DNA of 33,800 bases from NCBI GenBank assembly GCA_018902915.1, contig JAHIPS010000113.1:1-33800 (forward strand), written 5' to 3'. This document shows, piece by piece, positions 24,168 to 31,987 of the stretch (its first letter is position 1; the number at the start of each line of letters is the position of its first letter). The position numbers and the translations under genes are program-made. The notes beneath the pieces were generated by a model. The model was not told the DNA's origin. It searched no databases and saw nothing but the letters and a program-made list of their open reading frames with translations. The DNA is from Candidatus Omnitrophota bacterium (GTDB lineage Bacteria > Omnitrophota > Gorgyraeia > Gorgyraeales > Gorgyraeaceae).

Positions 24168-24628
24168 TATTTTAGTTCTCCGTTCTCGAAAAATGTCTTG
24201 CAGATGTCGCTTCTCGTAACTATGCCCTGCAGCACCCCGTCCCTTGCCACGAGTATCCTGCGGACCTTGTATTTCTGCATCACTGCCACTACCTTTAAGA
24301 GTGACGCATTCTCCTCCACTGTCACCGCGGATTTTCTCATGATATCCTCTGCCACAAAAAGCTCAAAAGACGGCATTGACTCAAAGTCCTCATCAAGCGT
24401 TCCAAAATCATCTATAAAAACAATATTCTCTCCCAGCATATCGAAATAATCAGGTAAAAACACCGCCAGTATCTCTGTCTTTGTGATCATGCCGAGGATC
24501 TTTTTATCTTTATCAACCACGGGGATGCCGCCATAGCGCGTTTTTTTGAAGACATTATAGATCTCGCGCATTGGCGTAGAGGTTGAAACACTAACCACGT
24601 CTTTAGACATCACATCTCTGGCTTTCAT
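24167..24628 (-). CDS. CBS-domain-pair protein
   Basis: 'MKARDVMSKDVVSVSTSTPMREIYNVFKKTRYGGIPVVDKDKKILGMITKTEIL', 'VRRILVARDGVLQGIVTRSDI'; TAATG overlap with the permease. Confidence 0.93.
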   Translation of the reverse strand: MKARDVMSKDVVSVSTSTPMREIYNVFKKTRYGGIPVVDKDKKILGMITKTEILAVFLPDYFDMLGENIVFIDDFGTLDEDFESMPSFELFVAEDIMRKSAVTVEENASLLKVVAVMQKYKVRRILVARDGVLQGIVTRSDICKTFFENGELK

Positions 24629-24691
24629 CTTGCCTCCATATAAACCCTATATTAGTCTTATATTGTAATATATTTCTCTGAGATTGTCAAA

Positions 24692-25972
24692 TTAAGCAAG
24701 GGAAAGGATGAGGTCGAGGGTACGCTGGCTGGAACCTGAATTTTTATCAACATAGGTTTTTGCGTTCATGCCCATGTTTTTTCTCTCGCCGGGCTTATCC
24801 AAAAGTAACTTTATGGCAGCGCAAAGTTCATCTTTATTAGATACTTGCCTGGCTGCATTATTTTCAACAAACGATCGCGCCACATCTCGGTAATTGGCCA
24901 TAAATTTGCCAAAGATAACAGGCCTTGACAGGCTTGCCGGCTCAATAGGATTCTGACCGCCTCTTTTTTTAACAAGGCTGCCGCCCACGAATACGATGTC
25001 AGATGCAGTGTAGATGGTTTTGAGTTCGCCCATTGTGTCAAGAATGAATATATTGTCGCTCGTCGCTCGTCGCTCGTCGCTCGTATTAATCTGAGAATAT
25101 CTCATGGATTTAAACCTTGCTTTCAATAAAAGCCCTTCCACTTCTTTTACGCGTTCTATGTGGCGAGGCGCGATGAGAAGCCGTAAATCATTATAATCTT
25201 TTTTCAATCTGGAAAAACAATCTGTGACCATCTCCTCTTCTCCCCTGCTCGTGCTGCCAGCCACCAAAAAAATGTCTTTCTCTCGCAGGTTTAATCGGCC
25301 CCTGACTTCCCGTCTTTTGTCGCCGGCATTTAAAGGAGGTATGTCAAATTTCAGATTGCCAGGCACGAAGATCTTGTCTTTTGGCGCGCCCAAGGCCAAT
25401 ATCTTTTCACTGTCTTTTTCTGTCTGCATCAAGCAAAGAGAGAATTTGCCTAAAATACGCGAGATAACAAATCTTATTTTACTGTAACCGGCGAAAGATT
25501 TATCCGAAATCTTTCCGTTTACGAGGATGATCTTGGTATTGGCTTTATGAAGGGACGTGATTAGATTAGGCCAGAGTTCTGCCTCAAGACATAAAAACAT
25601 ATCTGGCTTTATAATTCGCACGACTTTATTGACTATAAAACTTAGATCGAGCGGGAAATAAAAAATCCCTTCTTTGTCTTTGGCTATTGTCCTGGCGATT
25701 TTATTGCCTGCTTGTGTTACGCTGGAGAAGACAAGCGTGTGAGACGGAAAGTTTTTTCTTAAAAGTGGCGCGAGGATACCTGCCGCCTTCATCTCGCCTG
25801 CGCTGACCGCGTGTATCCATATTATCCTGTTATTGGAACAGATAAACCTGAGGCCTTTGGGGAGAATTCCCAGTTTATCAGCCATGCCATACCTGTAACG
25901 GCCTGTCACGATTAGATACGGCAGGTATATTATCCCGAAAATCACGAATACCAGATCGTACAATATGCGCAT
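24692..25972 (-). CDS. waaA: Kdo transferase WaaA (GT30)
   Basis: 'IWIHAVSAGEMKAAGILAPLLRKNFPSHTLVFSSVTQAGNKIA', 'FCLEAELWPNLI'-like segment, 'DTMGELKTIYTASDIVFVGGSLVKKRGGQNPIEPA'. Confidence 0.95.
   Translation of the reverse strand: MRILYDLVFVIFGIIYLPYLIVTGRYRYGMADKLGILPKGLRFICSNNRIIWIHAVSAGEMKAAGILAPLLRKNFPSHTLVFSSVTQAGNKIARTIAKDKEGIFYFPLDLSFIVNKVVRIIKPDMFLCLEAELWPNLITSLHKANTKIILVNGKISDKSFAGYSKIRFVISRILGKFSLCLMQTEKDSEKILALGAPKDKIFVPGNLKFDIPPLNAGDKRREVRGRLNLREKDIFLVAGSTSRGEEEMVTDCFSRLKKDYNDLRLLIAPRHIERVKEVEGLLLKARFKSMRYSQINTSDERRATSDNIFILDTMGELKTIYTASDIVFVGGSLVKKRGGQNPIEPASLSRPVIFGKFMANYRDVARSFVENNAARQVSNKDELCAAIKLLLDKPGERKNMGMNAKTYVDKNSGSSQRTLDLILSLA
25055..25084. repeat. Heptanucleotide tandem repeat (GTCGCTC)x4.3 inside waaA
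   Basis: gtcgctc at 25055, 25062, 25069, 25076, then gt; encodes 'TSDERRATSD' just before 'NIFILDTMGEL'. Confidence 0.97.
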
Positions 25973-25974
25973 AC

Positions 25975-26034
25975 AATTTGTTCAAGGCTAAGCCTTGAAC
26001 ATTTTAATGTTCAAGGCTTAGCCTTGAACAAATT
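25975..26034. repeat. 60-bp palindrome built from two family C palindromes
   Basis: 29-bp perfect arms 25975-26003 and 26006-26034, 2-nt loop; each arm itself contains TGTTCAAGGCTWAGCCTTGAACA. Confidence 0.96.
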
Positions 26035-26040
26035 CATAAC

Positions 26041-26409
26041 TTACTCATAATACGTGGCGCAGGAGGTGTCAGACTCCCACACAGATACTGATTTTACAAA
26101 GACATTTTTCAGCTTTACGTTCTTTTGGAGTTCCGCGTAAATATGCCTCGCGATATTCTCAGCAGAAGGATTCTGTTTTTTAAAAGCTGCTGATTTATTA
26201 AGGTGCGCGTGATCGAGCTTTTTAAGCACGTTTTTTAGTTTAGACTTCAGCACCTTGAAATCCACGGCCATTCCAACCTCGTCCAAAGAATCACTCTCGA
26301 ATCTCGCTTCTATCTTCCAGTTGTGACCGTGCAATGCCTCGCACTTTCCTCTATAACCTCTCAGATTATGCGCACCGCAAAAATCCGCCTTAATCAAAAT
26401 CTCATACAT
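26041..26409 (-). CDS. queD: 6-pyruvoyl/6-carboxy-tetrahydropterin synthase family (QueD-like)
   Basis: 'FCGAHNLRGYRGKCEALHGHNWKIEARFE', 'MAVDFKVLKSKL', 'LDHAHLN', 'PSAENIARHIY'. Confidence 0.9.
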   Translation of the reverse strand: MYEILIKADFCGAHNLRGYRGKCEALHGHNWKIEARFESDSLDEVGMAVDFKVLKSKLKNVLKKLDHAHLNKSAAFKKQNPSAENIARHIYAELQKNVKLKNVFVKSVSVWESDTSCATYYE

Positions 26410-26423
26410 ATATTAACTCCATA

Positions 26424-26463
26424 TGTCATTGCGAGGCTGACAAAGTCAGCCGAAGCAATCTCA
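26424..26463. repeat. Hairpin repeat, family G (gtcattgcgaggctgacaaagtcagccgaagcaatctc)
   Basis: ggctgac 26435-26441 vs gtcagcc 26445-26451, flanked by attgc/gcaat. Confidence 0.85.
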
Positions 26464-26464
26464 T

Positions 26465-27262
26465 TTAATTTAATATAACTTTCCTGACCTTCTCAATTTT
26501 CTTTCCTAAAAATTTCCCACCGACTTTAACAAACTGCTCGACCGCGTCTGTTGCGAAAAAGCTATGTGTTGGCTTTTTTGAAGCGCTGGATAATTTACCT
26601 GATTTCTGTAAAATCTTCGCTACCTCTTCTGCCACTGAACTCGCGGAATCTACTATTTTAACATTCCTGCCTGTCACCTTTGAAATCACGCCTCTTAAAA
26701 GCGGGTAGTGCGTGCACCCCAGGACAAGCGTATCTATGTTTTTTCTCTTTAATGGCGTGAGATATTTTTTTACTATATCCAGCGTGATATTGCCGTTCAG
26801 CCATCCTTCCTCAGCAAGAGGCACGAACAAAGGACATGTCGCGGAAACCACCTTATTATTAGAGATAGATCTTATCTCTTTTTCATAGGCCTTGCTTTTT
26901 ATTGTTGTTGGCGTACCTATGACCCCTATCCTTCCATTCCTCGTTACCTTTACTGCTTTCCTGGCGCCGGGCCTGATAACGCCCACGATCGGAACATTAA
27001 ATCTCTTCCTCAATACAGGCAACGCAATACTCGACGCGGTATTGCAAGCAACGACAATCAATTTCACCTTAAACTTCTTAAGGAATTTAGTATTTTCTAC
27101 TGAGAATCGCTTTATGGTCTGGTCTGATTTTGTGCCGTAAGGCACCCGGGCTGTATCACCTAAATAGACGATCCTCTCATTAGGCAGGGCCTTCATTATC
27201 TCTTTAACAACAGTAAGTCCGCCTACGCCTGAATCAAATATGCCTATCGGTCTATTATTCAT
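26465..27262 (-). CDS. murI: Glutamate racemase MurI
   Basis: 'PIGIFDSGVGGLTVVKEIMKALPNERIVYLGDTARVPYG', 'VACNTASSIALP', 'LVLGCTHYPLL'; internal Met start. Confidence 0.95.
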   Translation of the reverse strand: MNNRPIGIFDSGVGGLTVVKEIMKALPNERIVYLGDTARVPYGTKSDQTIKRFSVENTKFLKKFKVKLIVVACNTASSIALPVLRKRFNVPIVGVIRPGARKAVKVTRNGRIGVIGTPTTIKSKAYEKEIRSISNNKVVSATCPLFVPLAEEGWLNGNITLDIVKKYLTPLKRKNIDTLVLGCTHYPLLRGVISKVTGRNVKIVDSASSVAEEVAKILQKSGKLSSASKKPTHSFFATDAVEQFVKVGGKFLGKKIEKVRKVILN

Positions 27263-27298
27263 AAAGGCCCTATAAAAATACTCCCCGCCAAACACCCT

Positions 27299-27460
27299 CA
27301 TTTATACCAGAAATTAGCCCAAAAAGCAACCGAATTACACTTATTGGGTATGTCATACAAAAAGATAGGTAAAATCCTGGGCATTGATCCCAAAACCGTA
27401 AAAAAGCCATATTGTCATCCTAAGGAGTCCCTTTTGAGGCTTACATTAGGGAAGGGGTGA
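27299..27460 (+). pseudogene. Orphan helix-turn-helix fragment of a transposase/recombinase-type protein
   Basis: Open frame HLYQKLAQKATELHLLGMSYKKIGKILGIDPKTVKKPYCHPKESLLRLTLGKG*; ATG-started part is only 36 aa. Confidence 0.5.
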
Positions 27461-27511
27461 TTGGATAATGCGAACCATTGAATGAGACAACATTATTGTT
27501 TTATTAAGATT

Positions 27512-27880
27512 TTAAATGAGTTGCTTCAAAATCTTTGGCATAATATCCTTTTCCAGATGTTCCAGACTAAAAGGCTTGGTGATATAATCGCTGGCTCCAT
27601 ATTCTTTGGCTAATTCAATCATTGCTTCATCTTTAACAGCTGTCATCATAATAACTTTGGCATTTTTATCAATCTCTTTTATCTGTTGGAGAATTTTCAT
27701 TCCTGATTGACCAGGCATTTTTATATCCAAAAGTACTATGTTTGGCTGTTTCTCTTTTACAATAGACAAAGCACTTTCTCCATCATTAGCTATAAAAATC
27801 TCATAATCTCTTTCTCCTAAATAGCGATTTAGAAAGTCAGATGTTGGAAGATCGTCGTCTACTATTAATAATTTAACCAT
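27512..27880 (-). CDS. Response regulator receiver
   Basis: 'LLIVDDDLPTSDFLNRYLGER', 'IVLLDIKMPGQSG', 'VIMMTAVKDEAMIELAKEYGASDYITKPFSLE'. Confidence 0.95.
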   Translation of the reverse strand: MVKLLIVDDDLPTSDFLNRYLGERDYEIFIANDGESALSIVKEKQPNIVLLDIKMPGQSGMKILQQIKEIDKNAKVIMMTAVKDEAMIELAKEYGASDYITKPFSLEHLEKDIMPKILKQLI

Positions 27881-30522
27881 TATGCATCTCCTTTCGCTTT
27901 TTGAAGAGGCAACTGAATAATAAAGGTAGTCCCTTCTCCTACTTTACTCTGGGCATCTATAGTCCCTTGATGAGCCTCTATGATCCCATGACAGATTGAA
28001 AGTCCTAATCCTGTACCACCTTCCTTTGTAGAAAAGAACGGGTCGAATATCTTTTTCAATTTTTCTTCAGGAATACCTTCTCCTGTATCCCTGAATTCAA
28101 TATCCACTACTTCACTCCCTTGTTTAAACATATCTGTCTTCCTTCTTCCAAATTTACTAATCTCTTCGGCGTAAGTCTTGATGGTCAATTCGCCTCCATT
28201 GGGCATAGCTTGGACAGCATTTAATATAATATTTAAAAAAACCTCCTGCAACTGACCAAAATCTGCCATTACCTCTGGTAAACTAAGATCTAATCGTTTA
28301 ATTATCTTTATATTCTGGTATTTTGTCTGATATCCTGAAAGATATAGAGTGTCTTCTATAGCCTTATTTATATCTACGCGTCCAATTTTGGGCTCTATTT
28401 TCCGAGAAAATTGCAGAAGTCTCTCTGTAATTCCTGCTGCGCGCTTTACTTGTTCGATTATAACTTTTGTAGCCCTTTTAACTTCTTGATCTTGGCTTTC
28501 CTTTGATAACATCTCTGCATTGCCTGAGATTACATTTAATGGATTATTGATCTCATGGGCTACTCCAGCAGCCAGCTCTCCTATGGCAGCCAATTTTTCC
28601 GACCTGATTAATTGCACCTGTAATCCCTTTATACTTGCGATCATATCTTTAAAAGAATTAGCAAGCTCTTCTATTTCATCGCCTGTTTTTACCTCTATCT
28701 TGTAATCTAAATCTCCTCTGCCAATTCGCCCTGTAGCTTCATGAAGTTTGATTATTGGCTTTACAAATATTCTACTAAAAATAAATCCTAAAGGTATCAT
28801 TATTATTATTAAAAGACCTGTAAGTACTACCCCTTGAAAAATAAGTGTATTTAACGGCCTAAATACCTCTTCTGCATCCTGGTCTATAAAAACCCTCCAA
28901 TTTATTCCTCTTTCTAAAAGAGCTGGATGGTTAATTTCTGCAAAAGCGAGAAATATCCTTCCTGTGTGAATATGGAGTTTATCTATTATCATCCATTTAC
29001 TTTTACTCTTTAATAAGTTTTCAAAATCCTCTTCGCGGCAAAATCTCATACTCAATGGTTCAATCCCCTCATGAAATACAACATAGCCTTCTTCATTGAC
29101 TAAAAGAGCATGACCTGTTTTACCAATTCCAAATTCTTTTAATGGCTCAAAGAAAATATCAATATCTATTACAGCCTTACATACACCTATTACTTCGCCT
29201 TTTTTATCTCTCACTGGAATTGCAAATGGCATAGCCAAGACATTGTTTGACTCATCAAATTCAATATCTTCTATAAAAATCTTGCCCTTTCCGCCATCGA
29301 AAGCCTCCTGCCACCATTCTTCATCTGCCTGATAAAAATCAGACGTCTTCCCTGATGAAGCAACTAATCCACCAAATCTATCAGTTATAAATATCTCAGC
29401 TATATCCTTTTCCTCTTCCTCTTTTAATATGTCTTTTAATTCAATACTGACCTTATTATTTAAATATTCTCTTACCAAGGGGCTATTATCAGGGGCTTCA
29501 ATCCACTTACTGTCCATATCCATAAGGTATCGCTGAATAGCGTTTGCCTCCATAGTCTCATATTTTAAATTGCTCTCTCTAATCGCATTTTTCCACACTC
29601 TATCAGTCAAATATGCCTTTATCTGTTCTATGTCCTCATCGAACATCCCAGAAATACTAGTTGCCAGTATATCCGCCATCTTTCTATGTTCATCTCCAAC
29701 TGTATTACGCAGTAAATTAAATCCCCAAAAATAACCTAAATTAATACCCATAGCCGCAATGATAAATATAGATAAAGAGATAAGCAGAGTAATCTTTCTT
29801 CTAATCCCTCCTCTTAATTTTGCCTTTCCTTTTTCGTAATAAAATAATCCTGTGATACCGAAAAAACAAACTGCTAAGATTATTGCGCAAAACATTCTAA
29901 AGAATTGCACCGGCATCCTAAAAAAATTGCTAAAATTAGGGTAATTGATTATAGAGGCAAGAAGGAAGTTTGCTTTCGGCACTAAAAGACCGCTAAAGAC
30001 ACCGTATAAGATAAAAGTAAAGATTGCCACTTGCGTGCTTATCAAAACTACTTTCGGCAGTTGTTTTTTGTCTAACCCTGAGAGTCTTAAATTTAAAGCA
30101 AAGGCGGTTAAAAATGACCCAGGGACACAGATAAAATATCTTGCTGCTATCCCTGCTATCAGAAAGTCTTTGCCCTGAATATACGTTAGCGCCCATACCG
30201 TTAAACAAATAATCCAAAGAAATTTTAGCCACTTAAACCCAGGCCTATGTCGAGTTATAACCTGAACTGAAAAAACAACCAGAAATATAAAAGAAATAGG
30301 TAACAATAAAGCCCCTATGATCTTTAATATCTCAACATTAAAAGGCTTTCCCCTTAAGATAAATAAATCAACCCATTCATTCAAACCATGAACCAAGCCA
30401 AACAGGCCTACTAACCAGACATCATCTGATAAATTCAAAAAATCATTTCGCTTAGGCATCATAAATATAACGATGCCCATTACAACGAAAGCTAATCCAT
30501 AGAAAAAGAAAATTGTTATCAC
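27880..30522 (-). CDS. Large membrane sensor histidine kinase (N-terminal multi-TM module, Cache-like domain, HAMP, HisKA, HATPase_c)
   Basis: ~7 hydrophobic segments, periplasmic region with 'VIGVCKAVIDIDIFFEPLKEFGIGKTGHALLVNEEGYVVFH', HAMP, 'ELAAGVAHEINNPLNVISGNAEML', 'GTGLGLSICHGIIEAHQG'. Confidence 0.93.
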   Translation of the reverse strand: MITIFFFYGLAFVVMGIVIFMMPKRNDFLNLSDDVWLVGLFGLVHGLNEWVDLFILRGKPFNVEILKIIGALLLPISFIFLVVFSVQVITRHRPGFKWLKFLWIICLTVWALTYIQGKDFLIAGIAARYFICVPGSFLTAFALNLRLSGLDKKQLPKVVLISTQVAIFTFILYGVFSGLLVPKANFLLASIINYPNFSNFFRMPVQFFRMFCAIILAVCFFGITGLFYYEKGKAKLRGGIRRKITLLISLSIFIIAAMGINLGYFWGFNLLRNTVGDEHRKMADILATSISGMFDEDIEQIKAYLTDRVWKNAIRESNLKYETMEANAIQRYLMDMDSKWIEAPDNSPLVREYLNNKVSIELKDILKEEEEKDIAEIFITDRFGGLVASSGKTSDFYQADEEWWQEAFDGGKGKIFIEDIEFDESNNVLAMPFAIPVRDKKGEVIGVCKAVIDIDIFFEPLKEFGIGKTGHALLVNEEGYVVFHEGIEPLSMRFCREEDFENLLKSKSKWMIIDKLHIHTGRIFLAFAEINHPALLERGINWRVFIDQDAEEVFRPLNTLIFQGVVLTGLLIIIMIPLGFIFSRIFVKPIIKLHEATGRIGRGDLDYKIEVKTGDEIEELANSFKDMIASIKGLQVQLIRSEKLAAIGELAAGVAHEINNPLNVISGNAEMLSKESQDQEVKRATKVIIEQVKRAAGITERLLQFSRKIEPKIGRVDINKAIEDTLYLSGYQTKYQNIKIIKRLDLSLPEVMADFGQLQEVFLNIILNAVQAMPNGGELTIKTYAEEISKFGRRKTDMFKQGSEVVDIEFRDTGEGIPEEKLKKIFDPFFSTKEGGTGLGLSICHGIIEAHQGTIDAQSKVGEGTTFIIQLPLQKAKGDA

Positions 30523-30605
30523 GATTTACTTCTCCTGCCAGCTCTTCAATAGTACCTCTTTTTCTATCATTTAAATCACCGATTGCTATTATATCGTAAA
30601 TAGTT

Positions 30606-31553
30606 TTACTTTAAAGTAAAATCTCGGTCTTTAAAATAATCATTTTCTAATTGCTTTTTAAGCTCTTTTCCTGAATCTCTGCCAGCGGAAAAACTCCAAT
30701 CAGTCTCCTTATCAACGTTAAACAAAATAAATGCTTTTATCTCTTTCATTCTCCTGATATCATTCATAGCTTCTTTTATCCATACTGCCTTATCTCCTCC
30801 ATTGCTTGTCGAGCTAAATTCACTGATTATTATAGGTTTTTTAAAATTATTCGTTATTTCCTTATACCTCTTCTCAAAAATCTCTTTAAAACTCATCCAC
30901 CTGCTCCACGATTTTGCATTGCCCCAGTTATAACCATCTATCCCGACATAATCTACGTATTCATCGCCCGGGTAATACAACATAAAATTATTATCTTCTC
31001 GAGGAACATCTTCCCAATTTACAGAAAAAACCCATTTCACATTGCTTGCGCCTGTTTCATCGAATATGTCTTTTACATGCTTGTAAATCGCAGTAAATTT
31101 CTCTCTGCCTATCTTTGTTCCTGACCATGGATACCAGTTTCCATTCATCTCATGAGCAAATCTTAAATAAACTACTTTATCTAGATTCTTCAAAACCTCG
31201 GCAAACTCTTTAATATACCTGTCCCATTCTCCAGATAATATCCTATCATAATCCAAACCCTCTTTAGTCATTGCATACCACGGTTCCCAGGTAACCAACA
31301 AAACGCAATCCTCTGAATAAACATCTGTTATAACTTCTTCATTAACGAAGTCCTCCCAATCCACAAAAACCATTACCAAAAATGGCTTTTTGCCATAATT
31401 ATTTTTGAAATCAACTATATCTTCTCGTGAAGGCTTATCGCTTAGAAAAGCGCCTGTAAGACAATATGTTTTGGAGTCAGTTGTGCATGATGAGAAAAAG
31501 GCAAATGATAGAATTATTGAAAGAAATGTCACTCCATATCGAAAAGGCTTCAT
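30606..31553 (-). CDS. GH26-like (beta-mannanase-type) lipoprotein
   Basis: Lipobox 'FAFFSSC'; 'VYLRFAHEMNGNWYPWSG' (acid/base Glu region) and 'KPIIISEFSS' (nucleophile region). Confidence 0.82.
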   Translation of the reverse strand: MKPFRYGVTFLSIILSFAFFSSCTTDSKTYCLTGAFLSDKPSREDIVDFKNNYGKKPFLVMVFVDWEDFVNEEVITDVYSEDCVLLVTWEPWYAMTKEGLDYDRILSGEWDRYIKEFAEVLKNLDKVVYLRFAHEMNGNWYPWSGTKIGREKFTAIYKHVKDIFDETGASNVKWVFSVNWEDVPREDNNFMLYYPGDEYVDYVGIDGYNWGNAKSWSRWMSFKEIFEKRYKEITNNFKKPIIISEFSSTSNGGDKAVWIKEAMNDIRRMKEIKAFILFNVDKETDWSFSAGRDSGKELKKQLENDYFKDRDFTLK

Positions 31554-31561
31554 ACATAACC

Positions 31562-31972
31562 CTATTTAATCTTATCTTTCAGAAACGGCACATACTGCAT
31601 GTCTACCGTCCTTATGTGGTTCATAAACCAATCACCGACTAAATCTTTCGCGGCAACAGCTAAGTTCGATGTTGCCCCCCTCTCCTGAAACTCTTTCTTC
31701 AGCTTGAGCACATTATTCGTAAAGACAGCATGCGCTGCCTTGTGGGGCGGATAGCCGGGATAGCTATTTTTAATCATAAAATCTTCTTCAGTGCTTAGAT
31801 GCACTTTTATATAACTCTCAAGAAAATTTACAGTGTTACTAACCTCTTCATTACCTTTGGCAAGTGTCAATGCCATTAAAAGATTATTGACTCTGTCAAA
31901 CAATTCCTTATGCTGGCTGTCGATGGTGGGTATGCCTGTTGTGGTTGATTCATCGAGCTTATATAAGACCAT
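31562..31972 (-). CDS. Bacteriohemerythrin
   Basis: 'IPTIDSQHKELFDRVNNLL', 'HLSTEEDFM', 'YPPHKAAHAVF', 'WFMNHIRTVDMQY' match the di-iron ligand pattern. Confidence 0.93.
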   Translation of the reverse strand: MVLYKLDESTTTGIPTIDSQHKELFDRVNNLLMALTLAKGNEEVSNTVNFLESYIKVHLSTEEDFMIKNSYPGYPPHKAAHAVFTNNVLKLKKEFQERGATSNLAVAAKDLVGDWFMNHIRTVDMQYVPFLKDKIK

Positions 31973-31987
31973 TGGGGGCCCTCCTAA

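Noticed and set aside
25975-26034. Possible CRISPR or tandem-repeat array from clustered TTCAAGGCTAAGCCTTGAA units
   Set aside because: Only two adjacent inverted copies with a 2-nt loop, no unique spacers and no cas genes.
25975-26034. Reading the 60-bp palindrome as a simple rho-independent terminator of waaA or queD
   Set aside because: No adjacent U-tract on the relevant strand, and the same unit also occurs inside or at the end of coding sequence (kdsA), so it is better described as a dispersed repeat.
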